A stretch of 26,916 nucleotides of DNA from an uncultured Mycoplasmatota bacterium (GCA_900546745.1 URDT01000018.1:1-26916); one strand, 5' to 3'. Counted from the stretch's first letter, positions 7,012-15,044 are shown. The notes: generated by a model from the sequence alone, not told the origin. Numbers and translations: made by a program.

Positions 7012-8094
7012 TTAATTTAATTTTGTACCACAATTTATACAATAATTTCCACCAGATGATTTTACTCCACAATTAGGACAAAATTTAACGTTTTCTTGAG
7101 ACTCTGAATTCGCATTGTTTTGTTGATTTGAAAAAGCATTTTGCATCACTGCAGTATTCATTCCACCAGATGCCATATTCATCATACCAACGCCCATGAA
7201 GCCATTTGCAGATCCATTTGCATTAGAAGCAGCTTTTTCCATAACATCTAGTACTCTTCCTTGTTGCATCATAGAATTTGAATTATGTTCATATTCGTCA
7301 ATCTTTTTGTTAGATTCCTCATCTAATGTAACAGATTCTACAGCAAAACCAGTAATTTTGATACCACGATTTCTAATAGGTTCATCAAATACTTTTTCAT
7401 CCATGGCTTTTTTAATTTCATCTGTTTGACTTGGCAATTCTAATACTGGAACTTTATGTTCTGAATTTCCTAGTTCATTTAATACATTTTGAAAACTTGC
7501 TAAAACTTCACTTCTCATTTGTTCGTTAATTACTTCTTTTGTTACCCTATCAGCTGTTCCTGCATAAGCTCGCATAAAAAGTGCTGGATCAGATATTTTA
7601 TAAGTATATTTACCAAAGCATCTAACTTGAACTCTAAGTGGAGTAATAGTACCTGTCATTTGATTTGGTATAGCATGTGAGTAATCTTGAAATGGTACTG
7701 GTGCTACAGTTCCAAATTTATTATCAATAATTTCTTTCGCATTAATATAAAATACTGCTTGTTGTTTGGATGTTGCTCCGCCATAAGTAAATCTTTGCCA
7801 CATATCTTTAAATACTGCACCAAATTGTCCAGCAAAAAAAGTTGGTGATGTAGAAGCATCAAAAGTATAAATTCCTTCTTCTGCTGTTGCATCCAAAATT
7901 TTTCCTGATTCAAAAATTACCGCAATTTGTCCAGGAGAAACCATAATTGCACTATCTTTTGATATAACACCATTTGAAGTTGTCTTTTTAACCATTAAAG
8001 TGTTCATATCCATATCTTCACATTGAATAAAGTCTTTCCATTGATCATGCATTTCACTTCCAATTGCATGAATCATCGATTTAATTAATCCCAT
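7012..8094 (-). CDS. YdjI-like SPFH domain protein with C-terminal zinc ribbon
   Basis: 360 residues. The N-terminal region (MGLIKSMIHAIGSEMHDQW, 1-19) and the SPFH core with SPGQIAVIFESGKI and EEGIYTFD (about 48-75), then FFAGQFGAVF and VRCFGKYTYKISDP, match the YdjI or virion-core-like SPFH family. A Gly/Met/Asn-rich low-complexity stretch (about 275-330) leads to a double-CxxC zinc ribbon FCPNCG...YCINCG at the extreme C terminus. The Bacillus homologue helps recruit the PspA stress protein to membranes together with YdjG and YdjH. Here the next gene is a membrane-anchored zinc-ribbon protein, so the partnership seems preserved, but no PspA is present. The ribosome site is AAAGAGG and the start ATG is clear. 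Confidence 0.85.
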   Translation of the reverse strand: MGLIKSMIHAIGSEMHDQWKDFIQCEDMDMNTLMVKKTTSNGVISKDSAIMVSPGQIAVIFESGKILDATAEEGIYTFDASTSPTFFAGQFGAVFKDMWQRFTYGGATSKQQAVFYINAKEIIDNKFGTVAPVPFQDYSHAIPNQMTGTITPLRVQVRCFGKYTYKISDPALFMRAYAGTADRVTKEVINEQMRSEVLASFQNVLNELGNSEHKVPVLELPSQTDEIKKAMDEKVFDEPIRNRGIKITGFAVESVTLDEESNKKIDEYEHNSNSMMQQGRVLDVMEKAASNANGSANGFMGVGMMNMASGGMNTAVMQNAFSNQQNNANSESQENVKFCPNCGVKSSGGNYCINCGTKLN

Positions 8095-8130
8095 ATTATA
8101 ACCTCTTTCCTACTATCAACAAGTATAACA
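8092..8130 (-). promoter_or_regulatory. Extended -10 promoter and leader of the SPFH gene
   Basis: The minus strand has TGTTATACT (8122-8130) as an extended -10 and the block GAGGTTATAATATG (8092-8105) covering ribosome site and start. Both are identical to elements before the coiled-coil gene at 5394. No strong -35 is visible, so an activator or alternative sigma factor is possible. Confidence 0.5.
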
Positions 8131-8154
8131 TATTTTTCTTTTAAAATATACATT

Positions 8155-10743
8155 TTATTTTGCTTCATACCAGTTCGTTCCATATTCAATATCTACTTTT
8201 AATGGAACATTTAATTTTAAAACATTTTCCATTTTATCTTTAATAATATTAAAGACTTTTTCTTTTTCACTTTCTAAACAATCAAATACTAGTTCATCAT
8301 GTACTTGTATAATCATTTTTGACTGAATATGTTGTTTTTCAAATTCTAAAGCAATATCGACCATGGCTTTTTTAATCATATCAGCACTTGTCCCTTGAAT
8401 TGGTGTATTCAAAGCAATTCTTTCTCCACTTGCTTGAATTAGTTTATTTTTATTTTTTAATTCTTCAATATATCGTTTTCGATTCATTAAAGTTGTAACA
8501 TAGCCTAGTTCATGGGCAGATTGTATTGTATGATCCATATAATCTTGAATTCCAGGATAAGTCGTTAAATAATTATCAATAAATTCTCCTGCTTCTTGTG
8601 ATGTAATTCTTAAGTTTTCAGATAATCCATATTTACTGATTCCATAAATAATTCCAAAATTAACAGCTTTAGCAATTCTTCTCATATTGCTTGTTACTTC
8701 TTCTTTTGGAATTTTAAAAATATCGCTTGCTGTTTTTGTATGAATATCAATATCTTTTTTAAAGGCATCTATTAAAGATTCAATATTCGCCATATGAGAC
8801 ATCACACGAAGTTCAATCTGAGAATAATCACTACTTACAATAATAGAATTGGGACTTGGTATAAATGCCTTTCTAATTAATTTTCCGTATTCATAACGAA
8901 TTGGAATATTTTGTAAGTTAGGTTCTATAGAAGAAAGTCTACCAGTTCTTGTTAATGTTTGTGTAAAAATAGTATGGATTTTTTTATCCTTCAAAATATA
9001 TCCTTTTAGGCCTTCTATATAGGTTGTATACAATTTAGTAAGCATCCTATATTCAATAATCTTACTTACAATTGGATGAGTATCTTTTATTTTTTCTAAA
9101 ATATCAATGGATGTAGAATATCCTGATTTTATTTTCTTTCCATGTTTTAATCCTAGTTTTTCAAATAATATTTCTCCTAATTGTTTCGGAGAGGAAATGT
9201 TAAATTCTTCTCCTGCTAATTCATAGATTTCTTGTTCGATTTCATTCGATTTATCATAAATTGCTTGTCCCATTTCATCTAGTACTTTTTCATCTACGTA
9301 AATTCCAGCAAATTCCATATCTCCTAGTACTTTCGATAAAGGCATTTCAATATTTTGAAATAATTCTTGCATATTTTCAGATTTTATTTTTTCTTCAAAA
9401 TAGTCTTTTGTTTCATATAAAAATTTAGCTTTTAATATAGCATATTTACTAACTTCTTCAATACTTGGTGCTTCATAAATAGCTTTACTTTTTAGTTTTT
9501 TATAAACAGTATCATAAAATGGGATTGTATAGTTCATTGTATTTGCTAGATAACTTACATCATCTTTTACATTGTAATCTAATAAATAGGCAGCAATCAT
9601 GGTATCAAATGAAACTTCATTGATAGAAATTCCTTGCCATTTTAAAGCTACATACATTTTTTTATAGTCATATGTACAGGTAATATGATCAATTTTTTTA
9701 ATATCTTTTAATATCTCCCATGGTATAAAGTAACTATCTTTACTATTATAAATAGCAAGACCTAATATTGGAGATGTATGGTAATTAGATCCCAATATTT
9801 CTAAATAAGCAGCTGATGGCTCTTCTATTTTTATATCCTCTATATTTTGAATAATTTTATATTCAATCTTTTCTTCAGTTTTTACTTGTTCTTTTTTGAT
9901 AAAAGAATAAAATTCTAATTCTTCATATAATGCATTTAATTTTTCATGATCAACCTCTTTATATTTTAAGTCATCAATACAAATATCCATTGGAACATCT
10001 CTTTTGATTGTAGCTAAATCATAGCTCATGTAAGCATTTTCTTTATCAGTTTCTAATTTTTCTTTTAGCTTTCCTTTTATTTCTTCAATATTTTCATAAA
10101 TACCATCTAATGTTTTATATTCTTGTAATAGTTTTAAAGCTGTTTTTTCACCAATTCCTTTTACACCTGGAATATTATCAGAAGCATCCCCCATCAAGGA
10201 TTTTAAATCAATAATATGAATTGGTTCGATACCATAAGCTTCAAAAAATGTTTCTTCATTATAACGGATATAATCTTTTTGTTTTAATAGTTTGATATCA
10301 ATATCATTGCTGATTAATTGTAATAAATCTTTATCACTACTGATAATTGTTCCAATAAAATTTGGATCTTTGTCACAATAATCAGCAAATGTTCCTATAA
10401 TATCATCGGCTTCATAATTATCAATTTCATAGTATTTAATTCCCATATAGGTTAACATTTCTTTTGCAATTGGAAATTGTTTTTTTAATTCATCTGGAGT
10501 TTCCCCTCTACCGCCTTTATAGTCTTGATATTTTTCATGACGGAATGTTTTTCCTTTATCAAATGCTACTATAATATAAGTTGGTTTTTCTTCTTGGATA
10601 ATTTTATTCATCATGTTTGCGAATCCAAATAAAGCATTGGTTGGAAACCCTTTACTATTATTCATAAAGTTGCCATTATATGCTGTTGCATAATAACTTC
10701 TAAATAATAAATTATTTCCATCTACTAAGATTATTTTTTCCAT
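8155..10743 (-). CDS. polA: DNA polymerase I
   Basis: 862 residues, the normal length for a full Pol I. The N-terminal 5'-3' exonuclease (about 1-290) has VDGNNLLFRSY, DNYEADDIIGT, SSDKDLLQL and the helix-hairpin-helix GDASDNIPGVKGIGEKTA. The middle 3'-5' exonuclease-like region (about 300-470) has lost the usual D-x-E of motif I (it reads AAYLEI), so proofreading is probably absent, as in Bacillus Pol I. The polymerase domain keeps motif A DYSQIELR (Asp639), motif B RRIAKAVNFGIIYG (688-701) and motif C QVHDELVFD (813-821). It fills gaps in repair and removes Okazaki primers in the cytoplasm. A GAGG ribosome site precedes the ATG. Confidence 0.97.
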   Translation of the reverse strand: MEKIILVDGNNLLFRSYYATAYNGNFMNNSKGFPTNALFGFANMMNKIIQEEKPTYIIVAFDKGKTFRHEKYQDYKGGRGETPDELKKQFPIAKEMLTYMGIKYYEIDNYEADDIIGTFADYCDKDPNFIGTIISSDKDLLQLISNDIDIKLLKQKDYIRYNEETFFEAYGIEPIHIIDLKSLMGDASDNIPGVKGIGEKTALKLLQEYKTLDGIYENIEEIKGKLKEKLETDKENAYMSYDLATIKRDVPMDICIDDLKYKEVDHEKLNALYEELEFYSFIKKEQVKTEEKIEYKIIQNIEDIKIEEPSAAYLEILGSNYHTSPILGLAIYNSKDSYFIPWEILKDIKKIDHITCTYDYKKMYVALKWQGISINEVSFDTMIAAYLLDYNVKDDVSYLANTMNYTIPFYDTVYKKLKSKAIYEAPSIEEVSKYAILKAKFLYETKDYFEEKIKSENMQELFQNIEMPLSKVLGDMEFAGIYVDEKVLDEMGQAIYDKSNEIEQEIYELAGEEFNISSPKQLGEILFEKLGLKHGKKIKSGYSTSIDILEKIKDTHPIVSKIIEYRMLTKLYTTYIEGLKGYILKDKKIHTIFTQTLTRTGRLSSIEPNLQNIPIRYEYGKLIRKAFIPSPNSIIVSSDYSQIELRVMSHMANIESLIDAFKKDIDIHTKTASDIFKIPKEEVTSNMRRIAKAVNFGIIYGISKYGLSENLRITSQEAGEFIDNYLTTYPGIQDYMDHTIQSAHELGYVTTLMNRKRYIEELKNKNKLIQASGERIALNTPIQGTSADMIKKAMVDIALEFEKQHIQSKMIIQVHDELVFDCLESEKEKVFNIIKDKMENVLKLNVPLKVDIEYGTNWYEAK

Positions 10744-10766
10744 ATTTCTAGCCTCATTTCTAGTCT

Positions 10767-10772
10767 ATTATA
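10767..10772 (-). promoter_or_regulatory. Possible polA -10 box
   Basis: A TATAAT on the minus strand 24 bases before the polA start, just after the terminator of the preceding gene. No convincing -35 is seen. Confidence 0.35.
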
Positions 10773-10793
10773 TCATATATTTTAGCATAATAA

Positions 10794-10815
10794 AAAGAAA
10801 CAAATTTGTTTCTTT
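10794..10815 (-). terminator. Terminator of the 93-residue gene
   Basis: A perfect 22-base palindrome (AAAGAAACAAA and its complement) followed on the minus strand by a T-rich tail. It lies right after the stop of 10818-11099. Confidence 0.65.
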
Positions 10816-10817
10816 CG

Positions 10818-11099
10818 TTATCCGTATATTCTTTTTAAATAAAATCGATTCTGTTTTGTTTGAAGAATTACAATATCTTTATCTTCAGAAGTTTCTATAT
10901 TTCTTCCACAAGGATCATTGAATAAACCTATATTTAACATTTTTTCTTTTAATAATTTTTCATCCATATAAAGAATACTGTTAACTTCTATGATAGTATT
11001 AATATCATAAAATTGGATATTAATCATGTAATTTTTCTTTTTTCCATCTTGTAATAAATAATCATAATGATCAATTTTTTTAATAACCAATTTTTTCAT
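10818..11099 (-). CDS. Small protein of unknown function coupled to the LRR genes
   Basis: 93 residues, basic, with no signal or membrane segment. It looks like a small beta-rich domain: an N-terminal half with alternating hydrophobic residues and a C-terminal DIVILQTKQNRFYLKRIYG strand pair. Family not recognised. Its ATG overlaps the TGA of the truncated LRR copy (ATGA, four-base overlap), so its translation depends on that gene. The overlap suggests it was already the partner of a full-length LRR gene before the internal deletion. Last gene of its operon, followed by a good terminator. Confidence 0.65.
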   Translation of the reverse strand: MKKLVIKKIDHYDYLLQDGKKKNYMINIQFYDINTIIEVNSILYMDEKLLKEKMLNIGLFNDPCGRNIETSEDKDIVILQTKQNRFYLKRIYG

Positions 11100-11533
11100 G
11101 TTTGTTTTCTCCTTATTTTAACATTTGATAAGCTTATTTCTATTAATGATTTATTATATTGTAAAAATCCATTTTCTATTTTTATTACATTGGATAAATT
11201 TATTTGATAATATTTTCTAAAGCTTTGTATTTCTTCTTCCGTACGACATTCATATAAATCATATCCAGCTTCTTCTAGTAGTTCTTTTGAATTTTTATTT
11301 ACTACTTTTTTTATTTTTTTTAGTTCAATCAAACTATAAATAAAATCTTTAAATTCATCTTCCAATTCATCTGAAATAATATCCTCATACAAAACGTGAG
11401 ATGGATCAAAATGTTCTAACATTAATTGAGAGAGTAGTCCTTCACTCTCCAATAATGTAGGAAATGACTCTCTACATAATTTCATCATCTTTTCTCCATA
11501 TTTTTTCTTTATTATTTTTAAGTCTTCATTCAT
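11096..11533 (-). CDS. Internally deleted copy of the LRR protein
   Basis: 145 residues from the ATG at 11533, which has GAAGGA at proper spacing; an in-frame ATG at 11539 sits directly on the ribosome site and is unlikely. Residues 1-110 are identical to the N terminus of the 536-residue protein, and the DNA is identical over 334 bases. At YYQ it jumps to half of a leucine-rich repeat (INLSNVIKIENG), then one more repeat and a different tail, KIRRKQT. About 240 codons are missing relative to the full protein. It is either a remnant of a tandem duplication followed by in-frame deletion or a short functional form; the intact overlap with the next gene favours continued translation. It has no promoter of its own and lies 27 bases after the stop of the full-length gene. 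Confidence 0.75.
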   Translation of the reverse strand: MNEDLKIIKKKYGEKMMKLCRESFPTLLESEGLLSQLMLEHFDPSHVLYEDIISDELEDEFKDFIYSLIELKKIKKVVNKNSKELLEEAGYDLYECRTEEEIQSFRKYYQINLSNVIKIENGFLQYNKSLIEISLSNVKIRRKQT

Positions 11534-11536
11534 AAA
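11203..11536 (-). repeat. Direct repeat copy 1 (334 bases, partner at 12841-13174)
   Basis: Base-for-base comparison by eye finds no difference from 12841-13174 (offset 1638). It covers the start codon and 110 codons of the truncated LRR copy and ends three bases upstream of the start codon. Such identity implies a recent duplication or gene conversion. Confidence 0.85.
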
Positions 11537-11560
11537 CATTCCTTCTATATTTGATAGTTC

Positions 11561-13171
11561 TTATTCTAATTTTTTAATTTTAGGCATTAAAATCAATTCC
11601 CTAATATGTGGAACTAAAAATGGATAATATTCCTGCTGAAGAGATGGCAATTCTACTTTTTCTAATACAATATCATATAATAAAAAATGAGTTCCTATTT
11701 TTTCTACGTTTGGTAAATTTATTTCTGTTAATGAATTATTACAATATAAAAAATAATTTTCTATTTTTGTTACATTTGGTAAATTTATTTCTTTTAGCAG
11801 TTTATTATAATATAAAAAATAATTTTCTATTTTTGTTACATTAGGTAAACTTATTTCCTTTAATAGTTCATTTCGGTATAAAAAGTAGTTTCCTATTTCT
11901 GTTGTTTTTGGCAAGTTTATTTTAATTAATAATCTATTCCATTCTAAAAAATCATCTTCTATTATTCTTACATTTGGTAAGCTTATCTCTCTTAATGCTT
12001 TATTAAAAAATAAAAAATTGTTTCCTATTTCTTCTACGTTTGGTAAATTTATTTCTTTTAATAATTCATTACGATATAGAAAGTCATTTTCTATTTTTAT
12101 TACATTGGATAAATTTATTTGATTTAGTGATTTATTATATTGTAGAAAATAACTTTTTATTTCTTTTATAGTATTATTTTGATATTTTATAATTTTGTTT
12201 TCATTATCTATTTTAATAATAATATCTTCTTGATTAGTATTTATAACAATCTTTTTTGTTTCTTTTTCTTTTACAATTTGAATTTGTTTTATGCCTTTTA
12301 AACCATCTGGAAAACAATCTAATATTGTATCATCATATAATGATATTGTCTTTTTTTGCAAATCCAATACGAAATAATCTAATAGTAATTTATTATGTTC
12401 TAATTTCTTTACTTCAAAATTATCAATAATTACATTATTTGTACAGTAATATATATTATTAATTTCGTAGTTATATTTATAATACCTTCCGTCATTTGCC
12501 CTTACATAATTTGGTATTTCAAAATCATTACTTGGATTTGTTTGTATCATACCATAATCTCTAGAAAAACTCTCTGTTAATCCTTCAATAATATTATCTA
12601 AATTATTACGAAACGTGGCATCTGGATTATTCACTGTATGATTATATCTATTTTTAATAGATAAAGTATGTGTTTCATTTTTTGTAAACTGAATACTGAT
12701 TACAGATGTTCCATATAAATCTTCTCTCTGGGGATTCTTAAAGTCTTCTCTTCTGATATCATCCACACTTTTTTTTACGGCAAAAAATACATAACATCTA
12801 CTTAATCTATTTTCCTCAAAAGTACATAACATTTCATTTGTTTGATAATATTTTCTAAAGCTTTGTATTTCTTCTTCCGTACGACATTCATATAAATCAT
12901 ATCCAGCTTCTTCTAGTAGTTCTTTTGAATTTTTATTTACTACTTTTTTTATTTTTTTTAGTTCAATCAAACTATAAATAAAATCTTTAAATTCATCTTC
13001 CAATTCATCTGAAATAATATCCTCATACAAAACGTGAGATGGATCAAAATGTTCTAACATTAATTGAGAGAGTAGTCCTTCACTCTCCAATAATGTAGGA
13101 AATGACTCTCTACATAATTTCATCATCTTTTCTCCATATTTTTTCTTTATTATTTTTAAGTCTTCATTCAT
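11561..13171 (-). CDS. Leucine-rich-repeat protein (BspA/LRR_5-like), cytoplasmic
   Basis: 536 residues without signal peptide or membrane span. Residues 1-110 are a helical, charged domain shared with the truncated copy. Residues about 110-340 form a middle domain with a motif cluster (SVISIQF, HTLSIKNRYNHTVNNPDATF). Residues 342-517 are eight consecutive 22-residue repeats of the form FLxxNxxLxEINLPNVxKIEN, followed by a partial ninth. These are LRR_5/BspA-type repeats, which form curved protein-binding surfaces. Most BspA proteins are secreted; this one appears to stay inside, so a regulatory or sensing role is possible, but its partner is unknown. Start supported by AGAAGG seven bases upstream. 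It heads an operon with the deleted copy and the 93-residue gene. Confidence 0.82.
   Translation of the reverse strand: MNEDLKIIKKKYGEKMMKLCRESFPTLLESEGLLSQLMLEHFDPSHVLYEDIISDELEDEFKDFIYSLIELKKIKKVVNKNSKELLEEAGYDLYECRTEEEIQSFRKYYQTNEMLCTFEENRLSRCYVFFAVKKSVDDIRREDFKNPQREDLYGTSVISIQFTKNETHTLSIKNRYNHTVNNPDATFRNNLDNIIEGLTESFSRDYGMIQTNPSNDFEIPNYVRANDGRYYKYNYEINNIYYCTNNVIIDNFEVKKLEHNKLLLDYFVLDLQKKTISLYDDTILDCFPDGLKGIKQIQIVKEKETKKIVINTNQEDIIIKIDNENKIIKYQNNTIKEIKSYFLQYNKSLNQINLSNVIKIENDFLYRNELLKEINLPNVEEIGNNFLFFNKALREISLPNVRIIEDDFLEWNRLLIKINLPKTTEIGNYFLYRNELLKEISLPNVTKIENYFLYYNKLLKEINLPNVTKIENYFLYCNNSLTEINLPNVEKIGTHFLLYDIVLEKVELPSLQQEYYPFLVPHIRELILMPKIKKLE
11621..12148 (-). repeat. Eight tandem 66-base LRR units
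   Basis: Eight 66-base units coding the 22-residue leucine-rich repeats of the 536-residue protein. Units five and six (FLYRNELLKEISLPNVTKI and FLYYNKLLKEINLPNVTKI) are the closest to each other, which suggests recent unit expansion. Confidence 0.8.
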
Positions 13172-13174
13172 AAA
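12841..13174 (-). repeat. Direct repeat copy 2 (334 bases, partner at 11203-11536)
   Basis: The source copy at the 5' end of the full-length LRR gene. At its inner end both copies contain TTTGATAA, which is also present in part at the repeat junction near 12110-12122, offering a microhomology route for the deletion in the other copy. Confidence 0.85.
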
Positions 13175-13200
13175 ACGCCTTCTTAGATAATTTTCTAGTT

Positions 13201-13209
13201 ATTATAACA
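13201..13209 (-). promoter_or_regulatory. Extended -10 promoter of the LRR operon
   Basis: TGTTATAAT on the minus strand, 30 bases before the start of the 536-residue gene and directly after the terminator of the gene before it. No clear -35. Confidence 0.5.
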
Positions 13210-13218
13210 CATCAATAA

Positions 13219-13247
13219 AAAAAAGAAAATTTTTGATTTTCTTTTTT
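13219..13247 (-). terminator. Terminator of the 246-residue anchored protein gene
   Basis: AAAAAGAAAAT and ATTTTCTTTTT form a stem with a five-base loop, followed by T on the minus strand. It overlaps the stop codon of 13246-13986. Confidence 0.65.
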
Positions 13248-13986
13248 AATAAACTATATCAATTTGATTTACTTTCCAATTGTTATTTTCTTTTATCATA
13301 ACAAATGAAAATGAAGAGTTTGTTGAAACATCATTTGACAAATAAGAATGATTAACCTGATAAATTATTTTTGAATCTGTTTTTGATGTAACTGAAAAAT
13401 CTTTATATTGTTCATATGTAATATTTTTTCCTCTAATACCACCATCAAAACTTAAATATCCATTTTTAAAAGTTATTGTTTGAATAGAAGGGACAGAATT
13501 GCCTCCTACAAGTTCTTGGTGTTGATTATTTAAAAATTTATCTAAGAATTCAGAACTGAAAAAATTAAATTGTTGAACAAATTTTTCTTTTGTAACATTA
13601 GTGACTATGAAATCATCTGATTGTTCACTACTATAATTTGCTATATTTTTTGATAAATAAGATTCAAAACTTTCTGTTCCCATATCATAAGCTTCTACAA
13701 ATTCAAGTGCTTTATTATAATATTGATTAAATAAATCGCTTGCTAAAGAGGAATCATCTTCTTTTGTTTTTTCATTATCGGAGCTCTCTTCATTACTAGA
13801 CTTATCTTTCTTATTTGATTGTTCTGTATTATTTTCTTTAGATGAATTTTTATTACTTTCAATCGCTTGTTTTCCTATTAAGCCAATTAATAAAATAATT
13901 ATAATTAACAATAACATAACAATAATTGGACTATTACTTGGTTTATTTCCTTGATTTGATTTTTCCATATACTCTTTTTCTTTCAT
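13246..13986 (-). CDS. Membrane-anchored extracytoplasmic protein of unknown function
   Basis: 246 residues. A short basic/polar cytoplasmic start (1-20) and one strong membrane helix (about 20-40, MLLLIIIILLIGLIG) lead to an Asn/Ser/Lys/Glu-rich spacer (about 45-80). A folded outer domain of about 160 residues ends in FVMIKENNNWKVNQIDIVY. That ending, with a beta strand, a turn and NNWKV, is common in NTF2-like or TcaA-like extracytoplasmic domains, but I cannot assign a family. The orientation should be N-in, C-out. GGTAAG/AGGAAG precede the ATG; a later in-frame ATG at codon 7 is also possible. It is divergent from uvsE and has its own promoter and terminator, so it is probably a single-gene unit. 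Confidence 0.7.
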   Translation of the reverse strand: MKEKEYMEKSNQGNKPSNSPIIVMLLLIIIILLIGLIGKQAIESNKNSSKENNTEQSNKKDKSSNEESSDNEKTKEDDSSLASDLFNQYYNKALEFVEAYDMGTESFESYLSKNIANYSSEQSDDFIVTNVTKEKFVQQFNFFSSEFLDKFLNNQHQELVGGNSVPSIQTITFKNGYLSFDGGIRGKNITYEQYKDFSVTSKTDSKIIYQVNHSYLSNDVSTNSSFSFVMIKENNNWKVNQIDIVY

Positions 13987-14010
13987 CTTACCACACTTCC
14001 TATTGTCTTT

Positions 14011-14039
14011 ATAATAACAAAAAATATTTTAAAAATCAA
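14011..14039 (-). promoter_or_regulatory. Promoter of the 246-residue anchored protein gene
   Basis: Minus-strand -35 TTGATT (14034-14039), a 17-base spacer and -10 TATTAT (14011-14016), good sigma-A spacing, about 25 bases before the start codon. It shares the 99-base divergent region with uvsE. Confidence 0.6.
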
Positions 14040-14085
14040 CTGTTTATATTTTTTTAATTCATTCCATAATAATAATGGTGATACT

Positions 14086-15012
14086 ATGAAAGTAAGATTA
14101 GGATACGCTTGCATCAGCAAAACAATTGATGTAACTACATCTAGTACTTATCCTTATACTACATTTTTAAAAGAAAAAAGCTATGATAAATTAAACCATA
14201 TTATAGAATCTAATTTAAATCACTTAAATCAATTAATAGATTACAACATTAAAAATAATATTCATTTTTTTAGATTATCCTCACAATTGATTCCACTTGC
14301 TACTATCCCAGATATTAAAATCGATTATATTACACCATTCTTACCTATTTATCATGAAATAGCTTCTAAAATTAAAGAAACATCTATGCGAGTAGATTTT
14401 CATCCAAGTGAATATTGTGTTTTAAATAGCACCAAGCAAGAAGTTGTAGAAAATGCTTTTAAAATATTAGAATATCATTACCGTTTATTAGATGCTCTTG
14501 AGGTAAAAAATAAAATATTAGTACTACATATTGGAAGTAGTGTCCTAGGAAAGAAAAATTCGATGACGCGTTTTATTCATAACTTTTTAAAGTTACCTAA
14601 GTATTTACAAGACTGTATTGTTATTGAAAATGACGATAAAACTTACACAGTAGAAGATTGCTTAGAAATTCATCAATCTTTACAAATTCCTATTGTATTA
14701 GACTACCATCATTATACTTGCAACCCTTCTAAATTGGAAATCGACCAAGTTTTTTCTACCTGGAAAAAAGAAAATCCAAAAGTACATTTTTCTAGTCCTA
14801 AAAGTAAACTAAAAAAAGAATTTAGAAGTCACCACGATTATATCAATAGTGATGCTTTTATTTCATTTCTAGAAAAAATAAAAATATATGACCGGGATAT
14901 TGACATTATGATTGAAGCAAAAGCAAAAGATGAAGCTTTATTTAAACTAATCCGAGAATTAAAATATAAAACAGATTATCAATTTATTGATGATACAACC
15001 TTTATTGTTTAA
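14086..15012 (+). CDS. uvsE: UV damage endonuclease UvsE/UVDE
   Basis: 308 residues, matching the bacterial UVDE family from its first residues (KVRLGYACIS). This TIM-barrel metalloenzyme nicks DNA 5' of UV photoproducts, starting an excision pathway independent of UvrABC. The family's metal ligands appear in order: His106 (DFHPSEY), His148 (LHIGSS), Glu181 (IENDD), Asp206 and His209 (LDYHH), Lys232-x-His234 (KVHFS), the His249/His250 pair, and Glu277 (MIEAKAKD), so the enzyme should be active. It is the only plus-strand gene here and stands alone, ending in a terminator shared with the convergent ABC operon. GGTGAT lies close to the ATG; CATAAT at 14065-14070 is a possible but weak -10. Confidence 0.95.
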   Translation: MKVRLGYACISKTIDVTTSSTYPYTTFLKEKSYDKLNHIIESNLNHLNQLIDYNIKNNIHFFRLSSQLIPLATIPDIKIDYITPFLPIYHEIASKIKETSMRVDFHPSEYCVLNSTKQEVVENAFKILEYHYRLLDALEVKNKILVLHIGSSVLGKKNSMTRFIHNFLKLPKYLQDCIVIENDDKTYTVEDCLEIHQSLQIPIVLDYHHYTCNPSKLEIDQVFSTWKKENPKVHFSSPKSKLKKEFRSHHDYINSDAFISFLEKIKIYDRDIDIMIEAKAKDEALFKLIRELKYKTDYQFIDDTTFIV

Positions 15013-15018
15013 TACTAA

Positions 15019-15043
15019 AAAAAACACGAAAATTCGTGTTTTT
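15019..15043. terminator. Bidirectional terminator between uvsE and the ABC operon
   Basis: AAAAACACGA (15020-15029) and TCGTGTTTTT (15034-15043) form a ten-pair stem with a four-base loop. Both strands have T-rich ends, so it can serve both convergent units. Confidence 0.8.
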
Positions 15044-15044
15044 A

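Noticed and set aside
7196..7913. Two short extra frames inside the SPFH gene (7196-7429 plus, 7704-7913 minus)
   Set aside because: Overlap the well-conserved SPFH frame; composition and lack of ribosome sites mark them as shadows.
11608..11844. Plus-strand repetitive frame in the LRR array
   Set aside because: Reverse complement of the 66-base LRR units; periodicity comes from the real gene.
11621..12148. CRISPR-like regular repeats
   Set aside because: Units are 66-base coding LRR repeats without unique spacers; in frame with the protein throughout.
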